A stretch of DNA of 64,000 nt from Oceanimonas smirnovii ATCC BAA-899 (GCF_000381965.1 NZ_KB908463.1:55221-119220); one strand, 5' to 3'. Shown: positions 49,847 through 59,842, numbered from the stretch's first letter. Translations and numbers: made by a program. The notes: generated by a model from the letters alone, not told the origin.

Positions 49847-50332
49847 ATGATGTTATCCATGATAGTGGCCATGACTCGAAACGGTATTATCGGCAAGGAT
49901 AATGACATGCCCTGGCACCTGCCGGCGGATCTGGCCTACTTCAAGCAAACCACCCTGGGCAAGCCGGTGATCATGGGACGTAACACACATGAGTCCATCG
50001 GCCGGCCGCTGCCCGGGCGGCGCAATGTGATTGTCAGCCGCTCGCTGAGAGAGGCACCGGCGGGTACCGAGCTGGTGTCGTCCCCCGAGGAAGCCATTGC
50101 GCTGCTGAATGGTTACGAAGAGGTCATGGTCATGGGCGGCGGCCAGCTCTATGCCGCCTTTCTGCCGCTGGCGGACCGGCTTTATATTACTCGTATAGAA
50201 GCCAATATTGACGGTGATACCCGTTTTCCTGCTCTGGATGAGCAAGCGTGGAAACTGGTGCGTGAAGAGGTGCGTGCCGCCGATGAGCGCAATGAGTTCG
50301 ACTGCCGGTTTCAGGTGCTGGAGCGGGGTTAA
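49847..50332 (+). CDS. folA: dihydrofolate reductase
   Basis: Reduces dihydrofolate to tetrahydrofolate with NADPH; target of trimethoprim. The 161-residue product has MIVAMTRNGIIGKDNDMPWHLPADL with the active-site Asp, IMGRNTHESIGRPLPGR, and MVMGGGQLY. Several adjacent ATGs (49847, 49850, 49859) are possible starts; E. coli FolA aligns from about the third. It is separated from the convergent apaH by only 7 bases. Confidence 0.96.
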   Translation: MMLSMIVAMTRNGIIGKDNDMPWHLPADLAYFKQTTLGKPVIMGRNTHESIGRPLPGRRNVIVSRSLREAPAGTELVSSPEEAIALLNGYEEVMVMGGGQLYAAFLPLADRLYITRIEANIDGDTRFPALDEQAWKLVREEVRAADERNEFDCRFQVLERG

Positions 50333-50339
50333 TTACCAC

Positions 50340-51155
50340 TCAGGCATGCACAGGGCAGGGCGTGCTGATACGCTCACCGGTTTCCCAGTGCAGCAGCGTC
50401 AGGCTGCCACCCCACACACAGCCGGTGTCCAGCGCATGGATGCCGGGCTGCTCACACTGACCTTCCAGCGCCGCCCAGTGGCCAAAGATCAGCGGCGGAT
50501 CCTGGTGTTCACTGCGCAGCTCAAACCAGGGTTTAAGTGTTGCCGGCACCTTGTCCAGACCTTCCTTGAAGTCAAAGTCCAGCCGGCCATCGGCATAACA
50601 CAGCCGCATACGGGTAAGGGCATTAATGGTAAAGCGCAGCTGATCAGGTTCGTCCAGATCCTCACGCCAGCGGTCCGGCTGGTTGCCGTACATATCTCGT
50701 AATCGATCCAGATAGTGCTCAGAACGCAGTTCAGTTTCAGCGAATCGTGCCGCCGCACGCGCCTGTTCAACCGACCACTGGGGCGGAATACCGGCATGGG
50801 TCATTATAAAGCCATGTTCGCTGTGCTCTGCCAGCAGTGGCTGCTGCCGCAGCCAGAACAGTAAGTCAGTACTGTCGGCAGCCTGCAGAATGCGTTGAAC
50901 TTTGTCTGCTTGCTTGGGCTTGCGCAGGCCGGCAGCAACCGCCAGCAGATGCAGATCGTGATTACCCAGCACTGTGGTGGCGGCATTGCCCAGGGCCATG
51001 ACCCGGCGCAGACAACCCAGGGAATCTGGCCCCCGTGCCACCAGATCACCGGTCAGCCAGAGCTGATCCCGGGACGGAGTAAAGCCCACGCCGGCCAGTA
51101 ACTGGTTCAGCTCGCTCAGGCATCCCTGCAGATCGCCGACAATATAGGTGGCCAT
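50340..51155 (-). CDS. apaH: bis(5'-nucleosyl)-tetraphosphatase (symmetrical)
   Basis: Hydrolyses Ap4A to two ADP and removes Np4 caps from mRNA. Metallophosphatase of 271 residues with GDLQG (about 7-11), GDLVARG and GNHDLHLL as metal-binding motifs. Its start overlaps the apaG stop (TGATG). Last gene of the lptD-surA-pdxA-rsmA-apaG-apaH unit, same order as in E. coli. Confidence 0.97.
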   Translation of the reverse strand: MATYIVGDLQGCLSELNQLLAGVGFTPSRDQLWLTGDLVARGPDSLGCLRRVMALGNAATTVLGNHDLHLLAVAAGLRKPKQADKVQRILQAADSTDLLFWLRQQPLLAEHSEHGFIMTHAGIPPQWSVEQARAAARFAETELRSEHYLDRLRDMYGNQPDRWREDLDEPDQLRFTINALTRMRLCYADGRLDFDFKEGLDKVPATLKPWFELRSEHQDPPLIFGHWAALEGQCEQPGIHALDTGCVWGGSLTLLHWETGERISTPCPVHA

Positions 51156-51529
51156 CAGTTGATCAGATTCGGCTGGGCCAGACGAAAGGGCGCTATGGGG
51201 GCCTCAAACTCGCTGCCGTCATCCCGGCGCAGGGTATAAAAGCCTTCCATCACGCCCACCGGTGTTTCCAGGCTCACACCACTGGTATAGGTATAATCAT
51301 CCCCCGCTGCAATGGCGGGCTGTTCGCCCACCACACCACTGCCTTCCACTTCAATACGTTTGCCGTTGGCATCAGTGATCAACCAGCGCCGGCTGATCAG
51401 CGTAACGGTTTCATCACTTTGGTTGTCAATGGTGATGGTATAGGCAAACACATAATGCTCATCTTCCGGCGACGAACGATCCGCAAGATAGCGGGGCACC
51501 GGAGTAATATGAATGGCAGCAGCAGACAT
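51155..51529 (-). CDS. apaG: ApaG protein
   Basis: Small immunoglobulin-like domain protein (124 residues; DUF525) of unsettled function, seen with apaH. VFAYTITIDNQSDETVTLISRRWLITD and the SGVSLETPVGVMEGFY segment are conserved. Both ends overlap neighbours as TGATG, so translational coupling through rsmA-apaG-apaH is likely. Confidence 0.96.
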   Translation of the reverse strand: MSAAAIHITPVPRYLADRSSPEDEHYVFAYTITIDNQSDETVTLISRRWLITDANGKRIEVEGSGVVGEQPAIAAGDDYTYTSGVSLETPVGVMEGFYTLRRDDGSEFEAPIAPFRLAQPNLIN

Positions 51530-52338
51530 CAGGACTCCTTCTTTTGTGACAGGGCATTGGCCAGCGTAACGTATTGCGCCAGGGTCAGCTGCTCCGGACG
51601 AGTGGAAGGATCCAGGCCCAGGGCAGTGATCTCGTCCGCAGTAAACAGGTGGCTCAGGCTGTTACGAATGGTCTTGCGGCGCTGACCAAACGCATCTGCG
51701 GTGATCCGGGACAGATCCTTGAGGCTCTGAGCCGGATGCGGCGGTGTCTCAAATGGCAGCAGCCGCACTACCGCCGAGTCGACCTTGGGCGCAGGCTTGA
51801 AGGCCTCCGGTCCCACTTCCAGTACGGGGACGACTTCACAGTAATATTGCGCCATCACACTGAGGCGGCCATAGGCCTTGCTGCCCGGACCGGCAGCGAG
51901 CCGGTTCACCACTTCCTTTTGCAGCATAAAGTGCATGTCCTGCACCAGTGCCGAGAACTCAAATAAATGGAACATCAGCTGGGTGGAGATGTTGTAAGGC
52001 AGGTTACCGAAAATTTTCAGTTTTTTGCCGGGTTCGCACAGGCTGCTGAAGTCAAACTTCATGGCGTCGGCCTGATGAATATTGAGCTTATCTTTCAGAA
52101 AGGGGTGGGTTGCCAGACGGGCAGCCAGGTCCCGGTCCAGCTCGACAACATTCAGGCGTTCAATACGCTCGCACACCGGGCCGGTAAGCGCACCCAGACC
52201 AGGACCGATTTCGACCATGGTAAAGTCGTCGGACGGATGAATGGCATTGACTATCTGATCGATGGTGTAATCATCGTGCAAAAAGTTCTGACCAAAACGT
52301 TTACGGGCCTTGTGGCCTTGGTGGACCTTGCTATTCAT
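51529..52338 (-). CDS. rsmA: 16S rRNA (adenine1518/1519-N6)-dimethyltransferase
   Basis: KsgA methyltransferase that doubly methylates two adenines in 16S rRNA helix 45. The 269-residue product has GQNFLHD at the start, SAM motif [11 protein letters not shown] (about 42-52) and the catalytic NLPY (about 116-119). It overlaps the pdxA stop by 8 bases and the apaG start by one. Confidence 0.97.
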   Translation of the reverse strand: MNSKVHQGHKARKRFGQNFLHDDYTIDQIVNAIHPSDDFTMVEIGPGLGALTGPVCERIERLNVVELDRDLAARLATHPFLKDKLNIHQADAMKFDFSSLCEPGKKLKIFGNLPYNISTQLMFHLFEFSALVQDMHFMLQKEVVNRLAAGPGSKAYGRLSVMAQYYCEVVPVLEVGPEAFKPAPKVDSAVVRLLPFETPPHPAQSLKDLSRITADAFGQRRKTIRNSLSHLFTADEITALGLDPSTRPEQLTLAQYVTLANALSQKKES

Positions 52339-53320
52339 CGCGTTTTTCTATCATCTCAATGGCTTGGTTTAGTGCGCACAGCATGCTGCCCGCGTCAATC
52401 TGGTCGGTGCCGGCCAGCTCCAGGGCAGTGCCGTGATCGACCGAAGTACGAATAAAGGGCAGTCCCAGGGTAATGTTAACGGCCTTGCCAAAGCCGATGT
52501 ATTTCAGCACCGGCAGACCCTGGTCGTGATACATGGCGAGAAAGGCATCGGCATCTTTCATGTATTTTTCATTGAATACGGTATCGGCCGAGAGCGGGCC
52601 AACCAAATCCATGCCTTCTTCACGCAGTTCGTTCAGGGCAGGAATAATGACATCAATTTCTTCCCGCCCAAGGTGCCCGTCTTCTCCGGCGTGGGGGTTC
52701 AGGCCACACACATAAATACGCGGGCTTGCAATGCCAAATTTGCTTTTCAGCTCGGCATGCAGAATGCGAGTAATTTTGGTCAGACGCTCATGGGTAATGG
52801 CTTTTGACACATAAGCCAGCGGAATATGAGTAGTCACCTGGGCGACTCTCAGTCCGGGGGTGGCCAGCAGCATGACCACATCAGGCACATTGGCCTGCTG
52901 GGCAAAAAACTCGGTGTGGCCACTGAAAGACACGCCGGCCTTGTTGATAATACCCTTGTTGACCGGGCCGGTTACCACCGCATCAAACTCGCCGGTCATG
53001 TTGCCGTCGGATGCCCGTTTCAGGGTTTCCAGCACATAAAGGCCGTTGGCTTCATCCAGCACGCCAGGAGTGGCGGGTCTGGCCATTTTAACCGGTGCTA
53101 CTGTCAGGGTGCCGGCCATTTGTGGCCTGGGTTCAGCCTGTGGATCATAGGTAAGCAGGGTGATATCCCGGCCCAACAGTTCAGCCCGGGCTTTAATCAG
53201 CTCCGGGTCGGCAATTACTACCAGCTCGGCCGGCCAGTCCAGGTCGGCCAGCGCCAGCATCAGCTCCGGGCCTATGCCAGCGGGCTCTCCGGGGGTGATG
53301 GCTATGCGTTTACAACTCAC
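52331..53320 (-). CDS. pdxA: 4-hydroxythreonine-4-phosphate dehydrogenase
   Basis: Oxidises 4-phosphohydroxy-L-threonine in pyridoxal-5'-phosphate synthesis. The 329-residue product has [13 protein letters not shown] at the start, the metal His of GHTEF, HITHERL and the [14 protein letters not shown] motif. It lies between surA and rsmA, as in E. coli. Confidence 0.97.
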   Translation of the reverse strand: MSCKRIAITPGEPAGIGPELMLALADLDWPAELVVIADPELIKARAELLGRDITLLTYDPQAEPRPQMAGTLTVAPVKMARPATPGVLDEANGLYVLETLKRASDGNMTGEFDAVVTGPVNKGIINKAGVSFSGHTEFFAQQANVPDVVMLLATPGLRVAQVTTHIPLAYVSKAITHERLTKITRILHAELKSKFGIASPRIYVCGLNPHAGEDGHLGREEIDVIIPALNELREEGMDLVGPLSADTVFNEKYMKDADAFLAMYHDQGLPVLKYIGFGKAVNITLGLPFIRTSVDHGTALELAGTDQIDAGSMLCALNQAIEMIEKRDE

Positions 53321-53334
53321 GAGTCACCATTAAG

Positions 53335-54636
53335 TTATTGAGTGTCGACAATACGTATATAAGCCTGATCCTTGAGCTCATCGAGCCAGGTCTGTACTTC
53401 TTCGTTAAAGCGACGATTGAAAATCAGTTGATAGGCCCGCTGCTCGGTGGCCTGCTCGGTGGCATCCTGCACACGCTTGTCTTCCAGACGCACCAGATGC
53501 CAGCCATGCTCAGAGCGAAACGGTGCGCTCAGCTCGCCAGGTTGCAGCTGAGTGACGGTGTCACGAAAGCTGCTGACATATAGCTCCGGAGAAGCCCAGC
53601 CGAGATCACCGCCATTCACGGCAGAGCCGGTATCATCAGAGTGTTGCTCGGCCAGCTGGGCCATGGTTGCATCACCATTGCGAATGGAGCGGGCAAAGTC
53701 TTCAAGCATGGATTGTGCTTTTTCTTCACTCAGAATAACCGATGGCTTGATCAGAATATGCCGGGCGCGCACTTCCAGTGCCTGCACCGTTTGTTGCTGG
53801 CTGCCTTCCATATCCAGAACCGTCAGAATATGCAGGCCGGCACCGGAGCGGATGGGGCCGATAATATCACCTTTTGCATGATTTCTCACCGCCTCGCTGA
53901 ACAGAGACGGCATTTCGCCCATGGTCATCATGCCCCAGTCGCCACCTTCAAGCGCTTTGGGACCGGCGCTGTGGGCGATGGCCAATTTACGAAAATCGGC
54001 ACCATTTTTCAGTTGCGCCAGCAGCTGTTTTGCCTGGCTGTCGGCCTGACGCAGTTGTTCGCTGCTGGGATTGGCGGGCAGGGGCAGCAAAATGTTGCCC
54101 ACCCGGTAGCGGGCATTGCTCTGGCCCTGCTCCCGAATCATTTGTACTACCTGTTTGACTTCCTGATCAGAGATATTAATTTGCCGGCGTACCTGATTGC
54201 GGGCCAGCTCACTCATCAGAATTTCGTTACGGATCTGCTCTCTGAATGCAGACCAGCTTTGGCCATTGGCCGCAGTGTCCGCTTGTAGCTGCTCAAGGGT
54301 TTTACCTTCACCTTTGGCAATATTTACCAATGCCTGCTCCAGCTGAGTATCGGTAATACGTAATCCCAGGCGCTCAGCCAGCTGTAGTTGCAGACTTTCC
54401 AGGATCAGGCGCTCAAGAGCCTGTTTACGTAAATTCTGCAGATCGGGCAGAGGCTGGCCAGCAGCGTTGGCACCGCTGCTAACCTGCTTTACCAGCGCAT
54501 CAAGCTGGCTTTCCAGTACCACATCGTTATTGACCTGAGCCACGGTTTTGTCCAGTACCTGTGGCGCGGCATGACCGCTAAATGACAGCAAGCCCAGTCC
54601 GGCGGCCATCAGTAAATTCTTGCATCTTTGGTTCAT
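53335..54636 (-). CDS. surA: periplasmic chaperone/peptidyl-prolyl isomerase SurA
   Basis: Carries outer-membrane proteins, including LptD, through the periplasm. The 433-residue protein has a signal peptide (about 1-23), helical N-terminal chaperone domain, two parvulin domains (ARHILIKPS marks the second; VGNILLPLP the first) and a C-terminal helix. ATG at 54636 was chosen because it starts the signal peptide; an ATG 6 codons upstream is unlikely. lptD is 24 bases upstream. Confidence 0.96.
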   Translation of the reverse strand: MNQRCKNLLMAAGLGLLSFSGHAAPQVLDKTVAQVNNDVVLESQLDALVKQVSSGANAAGQPLPDLQNLRKQALERLILESLQLQLAERLGLRITDTQLEQALVNIAKGEGKTLEQLQADTAANGQSWSAFREQIRNEILMSELARNQVRRQINISDQEVKQVVQMIREQGQSNARYRVGNILLPLPANPSSEQLRQADSQAKQLLAQLKNGADFRKLAIAHSAGPKALEGGDWGMMTMGEMPSLFSEAVRNHAKGDIIGPIRSGAGLHILTVLDMEGSQQQTVQALEVRARHILIKPSVILSEEKAQSMLEDFARSIRNGDATMAQLAEQHSDDTGSAVNGGDLGWASPELYVSSFRDTVTQLQPGELSAPFRSEHGWHLVRLEDKRVQDATEQATEQRAYQLIFNRRFNEEVQTWLDELKDQAYIRIVDTQ

Positions 54637-54660
54637 GACAAATCCTGTGCGCAATGAAAA

Positions 54661-57039
54661 TCAGTTGTTTAAGTTAAAGGGGCGATAATAGGGCAGCAGC
54701 TCGGTACCCGGCTCAAATTTACTGCCTGTGCCCAGCGAGCTGAAGCCTTTCAGCTCAAAGCGCAGTCCTATGCTGGTTTCCTGGTTGGCTTCAGCAGGAG
54801 TACGCAGTTTGTCTTCTTTCTGCCATTGCTCCCATACCAGGCTTACTGCCCAGCAGCAGGAGTCGTAGCGCAGTCCAATCAGACTATCGAGATTACGATG
54901 GAGTTCAATATCCCGGTAATAAGCGCCAATAAATCCCCATTGCGGTGCCAGTGGCCAGAATACCGTACCACCTATCTGGTTGAGATCCTGGCTAATACTA
55001 TCGGAGAAGTAACCTGAACTCAGGTGACGAAAGCCCAGCTGGGCCAGTTTGCCCTGCTCGTTATATTCCAGGGTAATATTACCGGCCGCCAGCTGATGGT
55101 TGCGGGTGTCCTGCTGCGCCTCAGCGTGAACAAACCAGTTGTTGTCGAGGTTAAGATCACCTTCAAAGGTGAGAAAGGAGCGCTTGGTTTTATCCAGTTG
55201 TTCACTGGGAAACAGTTTCACTCGTGGCGCTGTGAAGTTAAAGGTCTGCGCCAGTGCCAGACGAAGGCGTTCGGTGCCGGCATTATCATAAATACGGCTG
55301 GTAAAGCCGGCGGTCAGCTGGTTGGCATCACTGATGCGGTCCAGGCCGGCAAAACGTCGATCGCTGAACAGGCTGTAATAGTCCTGGCGCATGGTGGTGC
55401 TGTCATACAGGCCAATATGATCCTGATCGTCGTAGGGCACATACAAATACTGAATTTGCGGCTCCAGGGTCTGCGTGAAATCCTGCTCAAACCAGCGTGC
55501 CCGGCGGTCAAACACCAGGCTGCCGTTCAGGCGCAGACGAGGTAACAGCCGGTCGGCACTGGAGTCCAGGCTGTTTTCATCAAATCCCCATGTATCGCGG
55601 TAATAAGCGCCAAGGGTATTGGGTATATCCTGCTCATAGTGAGTGTAATAGGCGCCTGCATCTGCCTTCAGCTGGACGCCGGGCTGATCAATCAATGAAT
55701 AAATAATACGCGGTTCAATATGAAAGCGTGTGGCCTGGTAAGCTTGCTCATCGCTGTTTTCAAAGCGCGCCAGCTCGGCATCCAGTGCCGCATCAAAATC
55801 GCCAAAACCACGGTAGCTGTTGAGTGTCAGTGACGGCATCAGCTGAAAGGGCTGAGTAGGCAGTTCCGATTTCAAAATCTGATAATCACGGACTTCTGTG
55901 GTCAGCTGCCAGTGCCGGTCATAATAACCGCCGTTGAGTGACTGCATCAGCTGATCATCCACCACTGTGCCTACTGGCGGATCAAAGTCATCCAGGTAGT
56001 TCTTATCCCAGCTGGCGACCTGAGTGTAGTTGACATTACCCCGCCAGTGGCCTGCTCTGTCAAAACGGGCATTATGCTGCCAGCTGAACAGCCAGCGAGC
56101 ATCATTCTGCCATTCTTCAGCAGCCAGCGCCGGATCATTGGCCAGCTTTTTGTCTTCAGGCAGAAATTCGCCATAAAGCACACCACTCTGGCCCTGAGTG
56201 GGTAAATAGCGAAACTCCAGCTGCGCCATGGTGCCCCGCTTTTCTATATAGCGAGGTGTAACGGTGGCATCGTAGTTAGGCGCAATGTTCAGGTAATAAG
56301 GCAAACGGATATCGGTGCCATTACTGCTGCTGATATCGAAAGAGGGATACAGAAAACCGCTCTGACGTTCGTCTTTTACCGGAAACTTGATATAAGGAAA
56401 GTAAAAAACAGGCACATTACCGGCCCACAGCACGGCATTCCAGGCTTCACCAAAAACTTCATCCTGCTCCACAGAGACGGTGCTTGCTTTCAGCTGCCAT
56501 GCTTCTTCACCGGGCGGGCAGGTGGTGTAACTGGCCCCTTGCAGATCAACTTCACCTTTTTGATTGTCCAATGTGACCTTGCGGGCTGTACCCCGGCCCG
56601 GGTCGCCGTGCAGCTGATAGCGAGCCTGATCAAGCTGGCTGTCTTTAGTGGTCAGATTACCGGTCAGGGTACTATCGCTTTTTACTGTGATGGTGCCGTC
56701 AGTCAGCTGAATATTGCCCGTCGCCATGACATCCCGGCTTTGCTGCTCCAGCTCCATATAATCACTGCTAAAGCGTCGCTGCCCCTGCAGCACCTCTACA
56801 TTGCCCTGATAGAGAATTTTGCCGTCTCTGGTGGCATTAAGTACATCGGCAGTAACAGTAATGGGAGCATTGGCATCGGTTTGTCCTTCCACCCGCAGTG
56901 GCACATGGCTGAAACAACGGCTGAAAGAAATAGGATTGGCATCCTTGTCTTGCTCATCAAAAGGAGCCGTGCCGGCAACCTGTGCCTGAGCCAGACCGGA
57001 TGCAAACAGCAGGGGAAGGCCGATAATCCGTTTTTTCAT
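54661..57039 (-). CDS. lptD: LPS-assembly outer-membrane protein LptD
   Basis: Outer-membrane barrel that, with LptE, inserts LPS into the outer leaflet. The 792-residue precursor has a signal peptide (about 1-19), the periplasmic OstA/LptA-like beta-jellyroll (about 50-170) and the large C-terminal barrel. Cysteines Cys42, one in YTTCPPGEEAW and the CC pair in RYDSCCWAV match the four that form the two nonconsecutive disulfides of E. coli LptD. First gene of the surA-pdxA-rsmA-apaGH group. No sigma-E promoter was recognised in the 236-bp gap to djlA. Confidence 0.97.
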   Translation of the reverse strand: MKKRIIGLPLLFASGLAQAQVAGTAPFDEQDKDANPISFSRCFSHVPLRVEGQTDANAPITVTADVLNATRDGKILYQGNVEVLQGQRRFSSDYMELEQQSRDVMATGNIQLTDGTITVKSDSTLTGNLTTKDSQLDQARYQLHGDPGRGTARKVTLDNQKGEVDLQGASYTTCPPGEEAWQLKASTVSVEQDEVFGEAWNAVLWAGNVPVFYFPYIKFPVKDERQSGFLYPSFDISSSNGTDIRLPYYLNIAPNYDATVTPRYIEKRGTMAQLEFRYLPTQGQSGVLYGEFLPEDKKLANDPALAAEEWQNDARWLFSWQHNARFDRAGHWRGNVNYTQVASWDKNYLDDFDPPVGTVVDDQLMQSLNGGYYDRHWQLTTEVRDYQILKSELPTQPFQLMPSLTLNSYRGFGDFDAALDAELARFENSDEQAYQATRFHIEPRIIYSLIDQPGVQLKADAGAYYTHYEQDIPNTLGAYYRDTWGFDENSLDSSADRLLPRLRLNGSLVFDRRARWFEQDFTQTLEPQIQYLYVPYDDQDHIGLYDSTTMRQDYYSLFSDRRFAGLDRISDANQLTAGFTSRIYDNAGTERLRLALAQTFNFTAPRVKLFPSEQLDKTKRSFLTFEGDLNLDNNWFVHAEAQQDTRNHQLAAGNITLEYNEQGKLAQLGFRHLSSGYFSDSISQDLNQIGGTVFWPLAPQWGFIGAYYRDIELHRNLDSLIGLRYDSCCWAVSLVWEQWQKEDKLRTPAEANQETSIGLRFELKGFSSLGTGSKFEPGTELLPYYRPFNLNN

Positions 57040-57200
57040 GAGGTGATGCTCTCGTTCCTGGTGTTGGCGACACCGCCCGTGATCCTGCGGGCTGGTTGAG
57101 CTTTTGGTGTCATTCTTTTATGGTAGCGGGCTATGATAAAGCATTCTCGCTGCCAGCTCTATGCCGGCCCCGACTACAAATATTTTTATCCGCCGACCTT

Positions 57201-57275
57201 ATGACACTATCTTTGTTTGCCACCGCTATTGCTTTTGCCCGAACCCTGACCATTTTCCTGTGGGAGTCCCGCTGA
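57201..57275 (+). CDS. possible 24-codon upstream ORF of djlA
   Basis: ATG at 57201 opens a 24-codon frame with a hydrophobic product starting MTLSLFATAIAFARTLTIF. Its TGA (57273-57275) directly abuts the djlA ATG. No good ribosome binding site precedes it. The perfect abutment hints at coupling, but chance is quite possible. Confidence 0.2.
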   Translation: MTLSLFATAIAFARTLTIFLWESR

Positions 57276-58085
57276 ATGCTTTCACATATTAAAGGTAAAA
57301 TAATTGGCTGCCTGCTCGGGTTTTTGATTGGCAATGTACCCGGTGCCTTGTTGGGTTTGTGGCTGGGCCATCTGGCTGACAAAAAGCTGGCCAACGCCTG
57401 GGGCTTTGTAAAAGATGCCCAGCAGGAATTTCTTTATGCCACTTTTGCCACCATGGGGCATCTCGCCAAGTCCAGTGGTCGGGTGACCAGTGAAGAAATC
57501 CGGCTTGCCGAGCAGCTGATGGTACAGATGCGTCTGCGTCCGGATCAAAAAGCTGAGGCACAACAGGCTTTTCGTGACGGCAAGGAAAGCGACTTTCCGT
57601 TAACAGAAACCCTGCGCCGGTTTCGGGCGCGTACCCGGGACAGCCGCAATCTGCTGCGCTTTTTTATGGAAGTGCAGCTGCAGCTGGTGTTTGCCGACGG
57701 CGAGCTGCACCCGGCGGAGCGCCGGCTGCTGCACACCATTGCCACTGAACTTGGCTTTTCTGCTCAGGAACTGGAGCAGTTACTGGCCTTTGCTGAAGCC
57801 CAGCTGCATATGTATCGCGAAGGCCGTGCCGGCGGCCATGCCGGCGGCTTTACTCCGCCTCCGGCCAAGGACAGACTGCGCGATGCCTACCGTATTCTGG
57901 AAGTGGAAGACAGCGCGGACGATGCCACGGTAAAGCGCGCCTACCGCCGGCAAATGTCCAAACACCACCCCGACAAGCTGGTGGCTCAGGGGCTGCCCAA
58001 AGAAATGATGGAAATGGCCAAAGAAAAAGCCCAGGACATACAACAGGCCTGGGAAACCATTAAAACCGCCCGCAATATTCGCTGA
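57276..58085 (+). CDS. djlA: membrane-anchored J-domain protein DjlA
   Basis: Type III J-protein that stimulates DnaK at the membrane and signals to the Rcs system in E. coli. The 269 residues have one N-terminal TM helix with Gly-rich spacing (about 7-30), a TerB-like middle domain (about 50-180) and a C-terminal J domain with HPD in SKHHPDK. Length agrees with E. coli DjlA (271). It is divergent from lptD, as in E. coli. Confidence 0.95.
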   Translation: MLSHIKGKIIGCLLGFLIGNVPGALLGLWLGHLADKKLANAWGFVKDAQQEFLYATFATMGHLAKSSGRVTSEEIRLAEQLMVQMRLRPDQKAEAQQAFRDGKESDFPLTETLRRFRARTRDSRNLLRFFMEVQLQLVFADGELHPAERRLLHTIATELGFSAQELEQLLAFAEAQLHMYREGRAGGHAGGFTPPPAKDRLRDAYRILEVEDSADDATVKRAYRRQMSKHHPDKLVAQGLPKEMMEMAKEKAQDIQQAWETIKTARNIR

Positions 58086-58089
58086 AAAA

Positions 58090-58146
58090 GGGAATAGGGA
58101 TTTGGGAGCAGGGATTCGATTTCCCTAATCCCCGGTCCCTATTCAC
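58090..58146. repeat. 25-bp dispersed repeat, copy 2, with imperfect inverted copy
   Basis: 58090-58114 matches 6116-6140 at 24 of 25 positions. It is followed by an imperfect inverted version (TTTCCCTAATCCCCGGTCCC and TATTC, 58120-58144), giving a long hairpin between convergent djlA and the dehydrogenase gene. Confidence 0.65.
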
Positions 58147-58158
58147 CAATTCCTGCTG

Positions 58159-59109
58159 TTAAACCAGCCTGTTCTGCTTCCGCCCGTGAGCAAATGCTTC
58201 GATATTATCAATCAGCTGATCTGCCAGTCGCTGCATGGAGTCATGGCTGGCCCAGGCGATGTGCGGTGTCAGGATAAAGTTGGGGTATTGCAGCGCCTGC
58301 ATCAGCGGATGATCGGCGGGCGGCGGCTCGGCGCTGACCACATCAAAGCCGGCACCGCCGATGCGCTGTTCCCGCAGTGCGTTCAGCAGCGCTTCTTCAT
58401 CCACCAGGCCGCCGCGGCCCACGTTAATCAGCAGAGCATCAGGCTTCATCATGGCAAACTCCCGCTCGCTGATGACATGATGAGTATCCTTGTTCAGCGG
58501 GCAATGCAGGCTGATCACATCGGCCGTTTCAATGACCTGTTCAAACGGCAGGCGGCCATGGCCTGCCGGCTGACCCTTACGGGCGGCCACGATCACTTTC
58601 ATACCCAGCGCCTTGGCCAGCCGCTCCAGATCTCTGGCAATCGTACCATAACCAATCAGTCCCAACGTCTGGCCTTTCAGATCACGAACTGAATAGTCGA
58701 AATAACAAAACTGTCCCGATTGCTGCCAACGACCATGCTCTACAGACTGACGATACGCATACAGGTTACGGCTGAGCGCCATCATCAGTGACAGTGCATG
58801 TTCAGGCACGGCGCTCTCGGAATAATTACGGATATTGCACACGGCAATGCCGGCGTTGCGGCAAGCGTTGAGATCGATATTATCACTGCCGGTGGCGGCC
58901 AGTGCCACCAGCTTTAATGAGGGCAATCTGGCAATGACATCGGCGCTGATATGCACCTTGTTGACGATGGCCACATCGGCGTGCTGCAATCGCTCAATCA
59001 CCTGCTCGGGAGTGGTGTCGGCATAATCCTGCCAGTGATGATCAAGGTTTGGCCGGCGCAGCTTCACGTCCGGAGCCAGTGTCTTGCGATCGAGAAAGAC
59101 CAGCTTCAT
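58159..59109 (-). CDS. D-isomer-specific 2-hydroxyacid dehydrogenase
   Basis: NAD(P)-dependent enzyme of the glycerate/phosphoglycerate dehydrogenase family, 316 residues. Dinucleotide site GLIGYGTIARDLERLA (about 150-165), catalytic Arg in INVGRGGLVDE, and His of TPHIAWAS are visible. It may act on hydroxypyruvate, glyoxylate or a similar acid. Start ATG at 59109 has GGAG 9 bases upstream and lies 68 bases inside the upstream DUF3530 gene, so the two reading frames truly overlap. Confidence 0.88.
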   Translation of the reverse strand: MKLVFLDRKTLAPDVKLRRPNLDHHWQDYADTTPEQVIERLQHADVAIVNKVHISADVIARLPSLKLVALAATGSDNIDLNACRNAGIAVCNIRNYSESAVPEHALSLMMALSRNLYAYRQSVEHGRWQQSGQFCYFDYSVRDLKGQTLGLIGYGTIARDLERLAKALGMKVIVAARKGQPAGHGRLPFEQVIETADVISLHCPLNKDTHHVISEREFAMMKPDALLINVGRGGLVDEEALLNALREQRIGGAGFDVVSAEPPPADHPLMQALQYPNFILTPHIAWASHDSMQRLADQLIDNIEAFAHGRKQNRLV

Positions 59110-59842
59110 TGGGGGTTACTCCTTTTAAAAAATCCGGTGCACCCGGAGGCAGAGGCATCCAGCCATGACGCGTTATCCAGGCGGCCATAATACGGCTTGA
59201 AAAAAGCGGCGAGTGAATGGTAATCGATTCATAATCGGCTTGTTCGCGGGCACTGGCATGGCGGCGCAGCTTCTGATTAAGCAAAGAAACCGGCTGCCGT
59301 GTGCTGAACAAGTCCAGCACCGGCCAGCCGGAGCGTGACAGACTCATAGCCAGCATTTGCTGGGTGGCTTTATCAGAAGGAGTGGCATTCAATACCATAA
59401 GGCCGCTGGGAGCCGGCAGGGTGCCGGTTTGTATCAGTTGCTGATACCAGAGAGAAGCGCTGCCCTGGGTCAGCACCACCTGGGGAAGTTCGGGCTGGCG
59501 CTCAAATATGGGAGCCAGGCGTTCGCCCAGCGTGGTCACCCAAGTTTGCTGAGCGTCGGATACTTTCTCGGCAGCAGGATCAAAATAGCTCTGCTGAGGA
59601 TCAGGCAGCAGCAGCACCAGCTCCCAGCCACGATCCTGCCACCATGGTGCCATGGCCAGCCACTGATGCAGTTGCTGTTGCTCTGGCCAGATTAGCAGCT
59701 GGCCCAATGGCTTGGGCCGTGCTGCAGCAAAGCGTAGCAGGGCAGCTTGTGGCTGGTATTCCCGATATTCGCTCCAGTCAAAGCGCGCCATGGCTGTTGA
59801 GGTGAACAAGCAGCCTAACAAGCACCATGCCGCCCGTTTCAT
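59042..59842 (-). CDS. DUF3530 family protein
   Basis: Predicted exported protein of 266 residues: signal peptide 1-19 (ending STAMA), then an alpha/beta-hydrolase-like domain with LLIWPEQQQLHQWLA near the start and a VVLTQGSASLWYQ segment in place of a nucleophile elbow (reads GSAS, not GXSXG). Function is unknown. Its start overlaps the rluA stop (TGATG), and its last 68 bases overlap the dehydrogenase gene. Confidence 0.72.
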   Translation of the reverse strand: MKRAAWCLLGCLFTSTAMARFDWSEYREYQPQAALLRFAAARPKPLGQLLIWPEQQQLHQWLAMAPWWQDRGWELVLLLPDPQQSYFDPAAEKVSDAQQTWVTTLGERLAPIFERQPELPQVVLTQGSASLWYQQLIQTGTLPAPSGLMVLNATPSDKATQQMLAMSLSRSGWPVLDLFSTRQPVSLLNQKLRRHASAREQADYESITIHSPLFSSRIMAAWITRHGWMPLPPGAPDFLKGVTPNEAGLSRSQDTGSGREAAPAKP

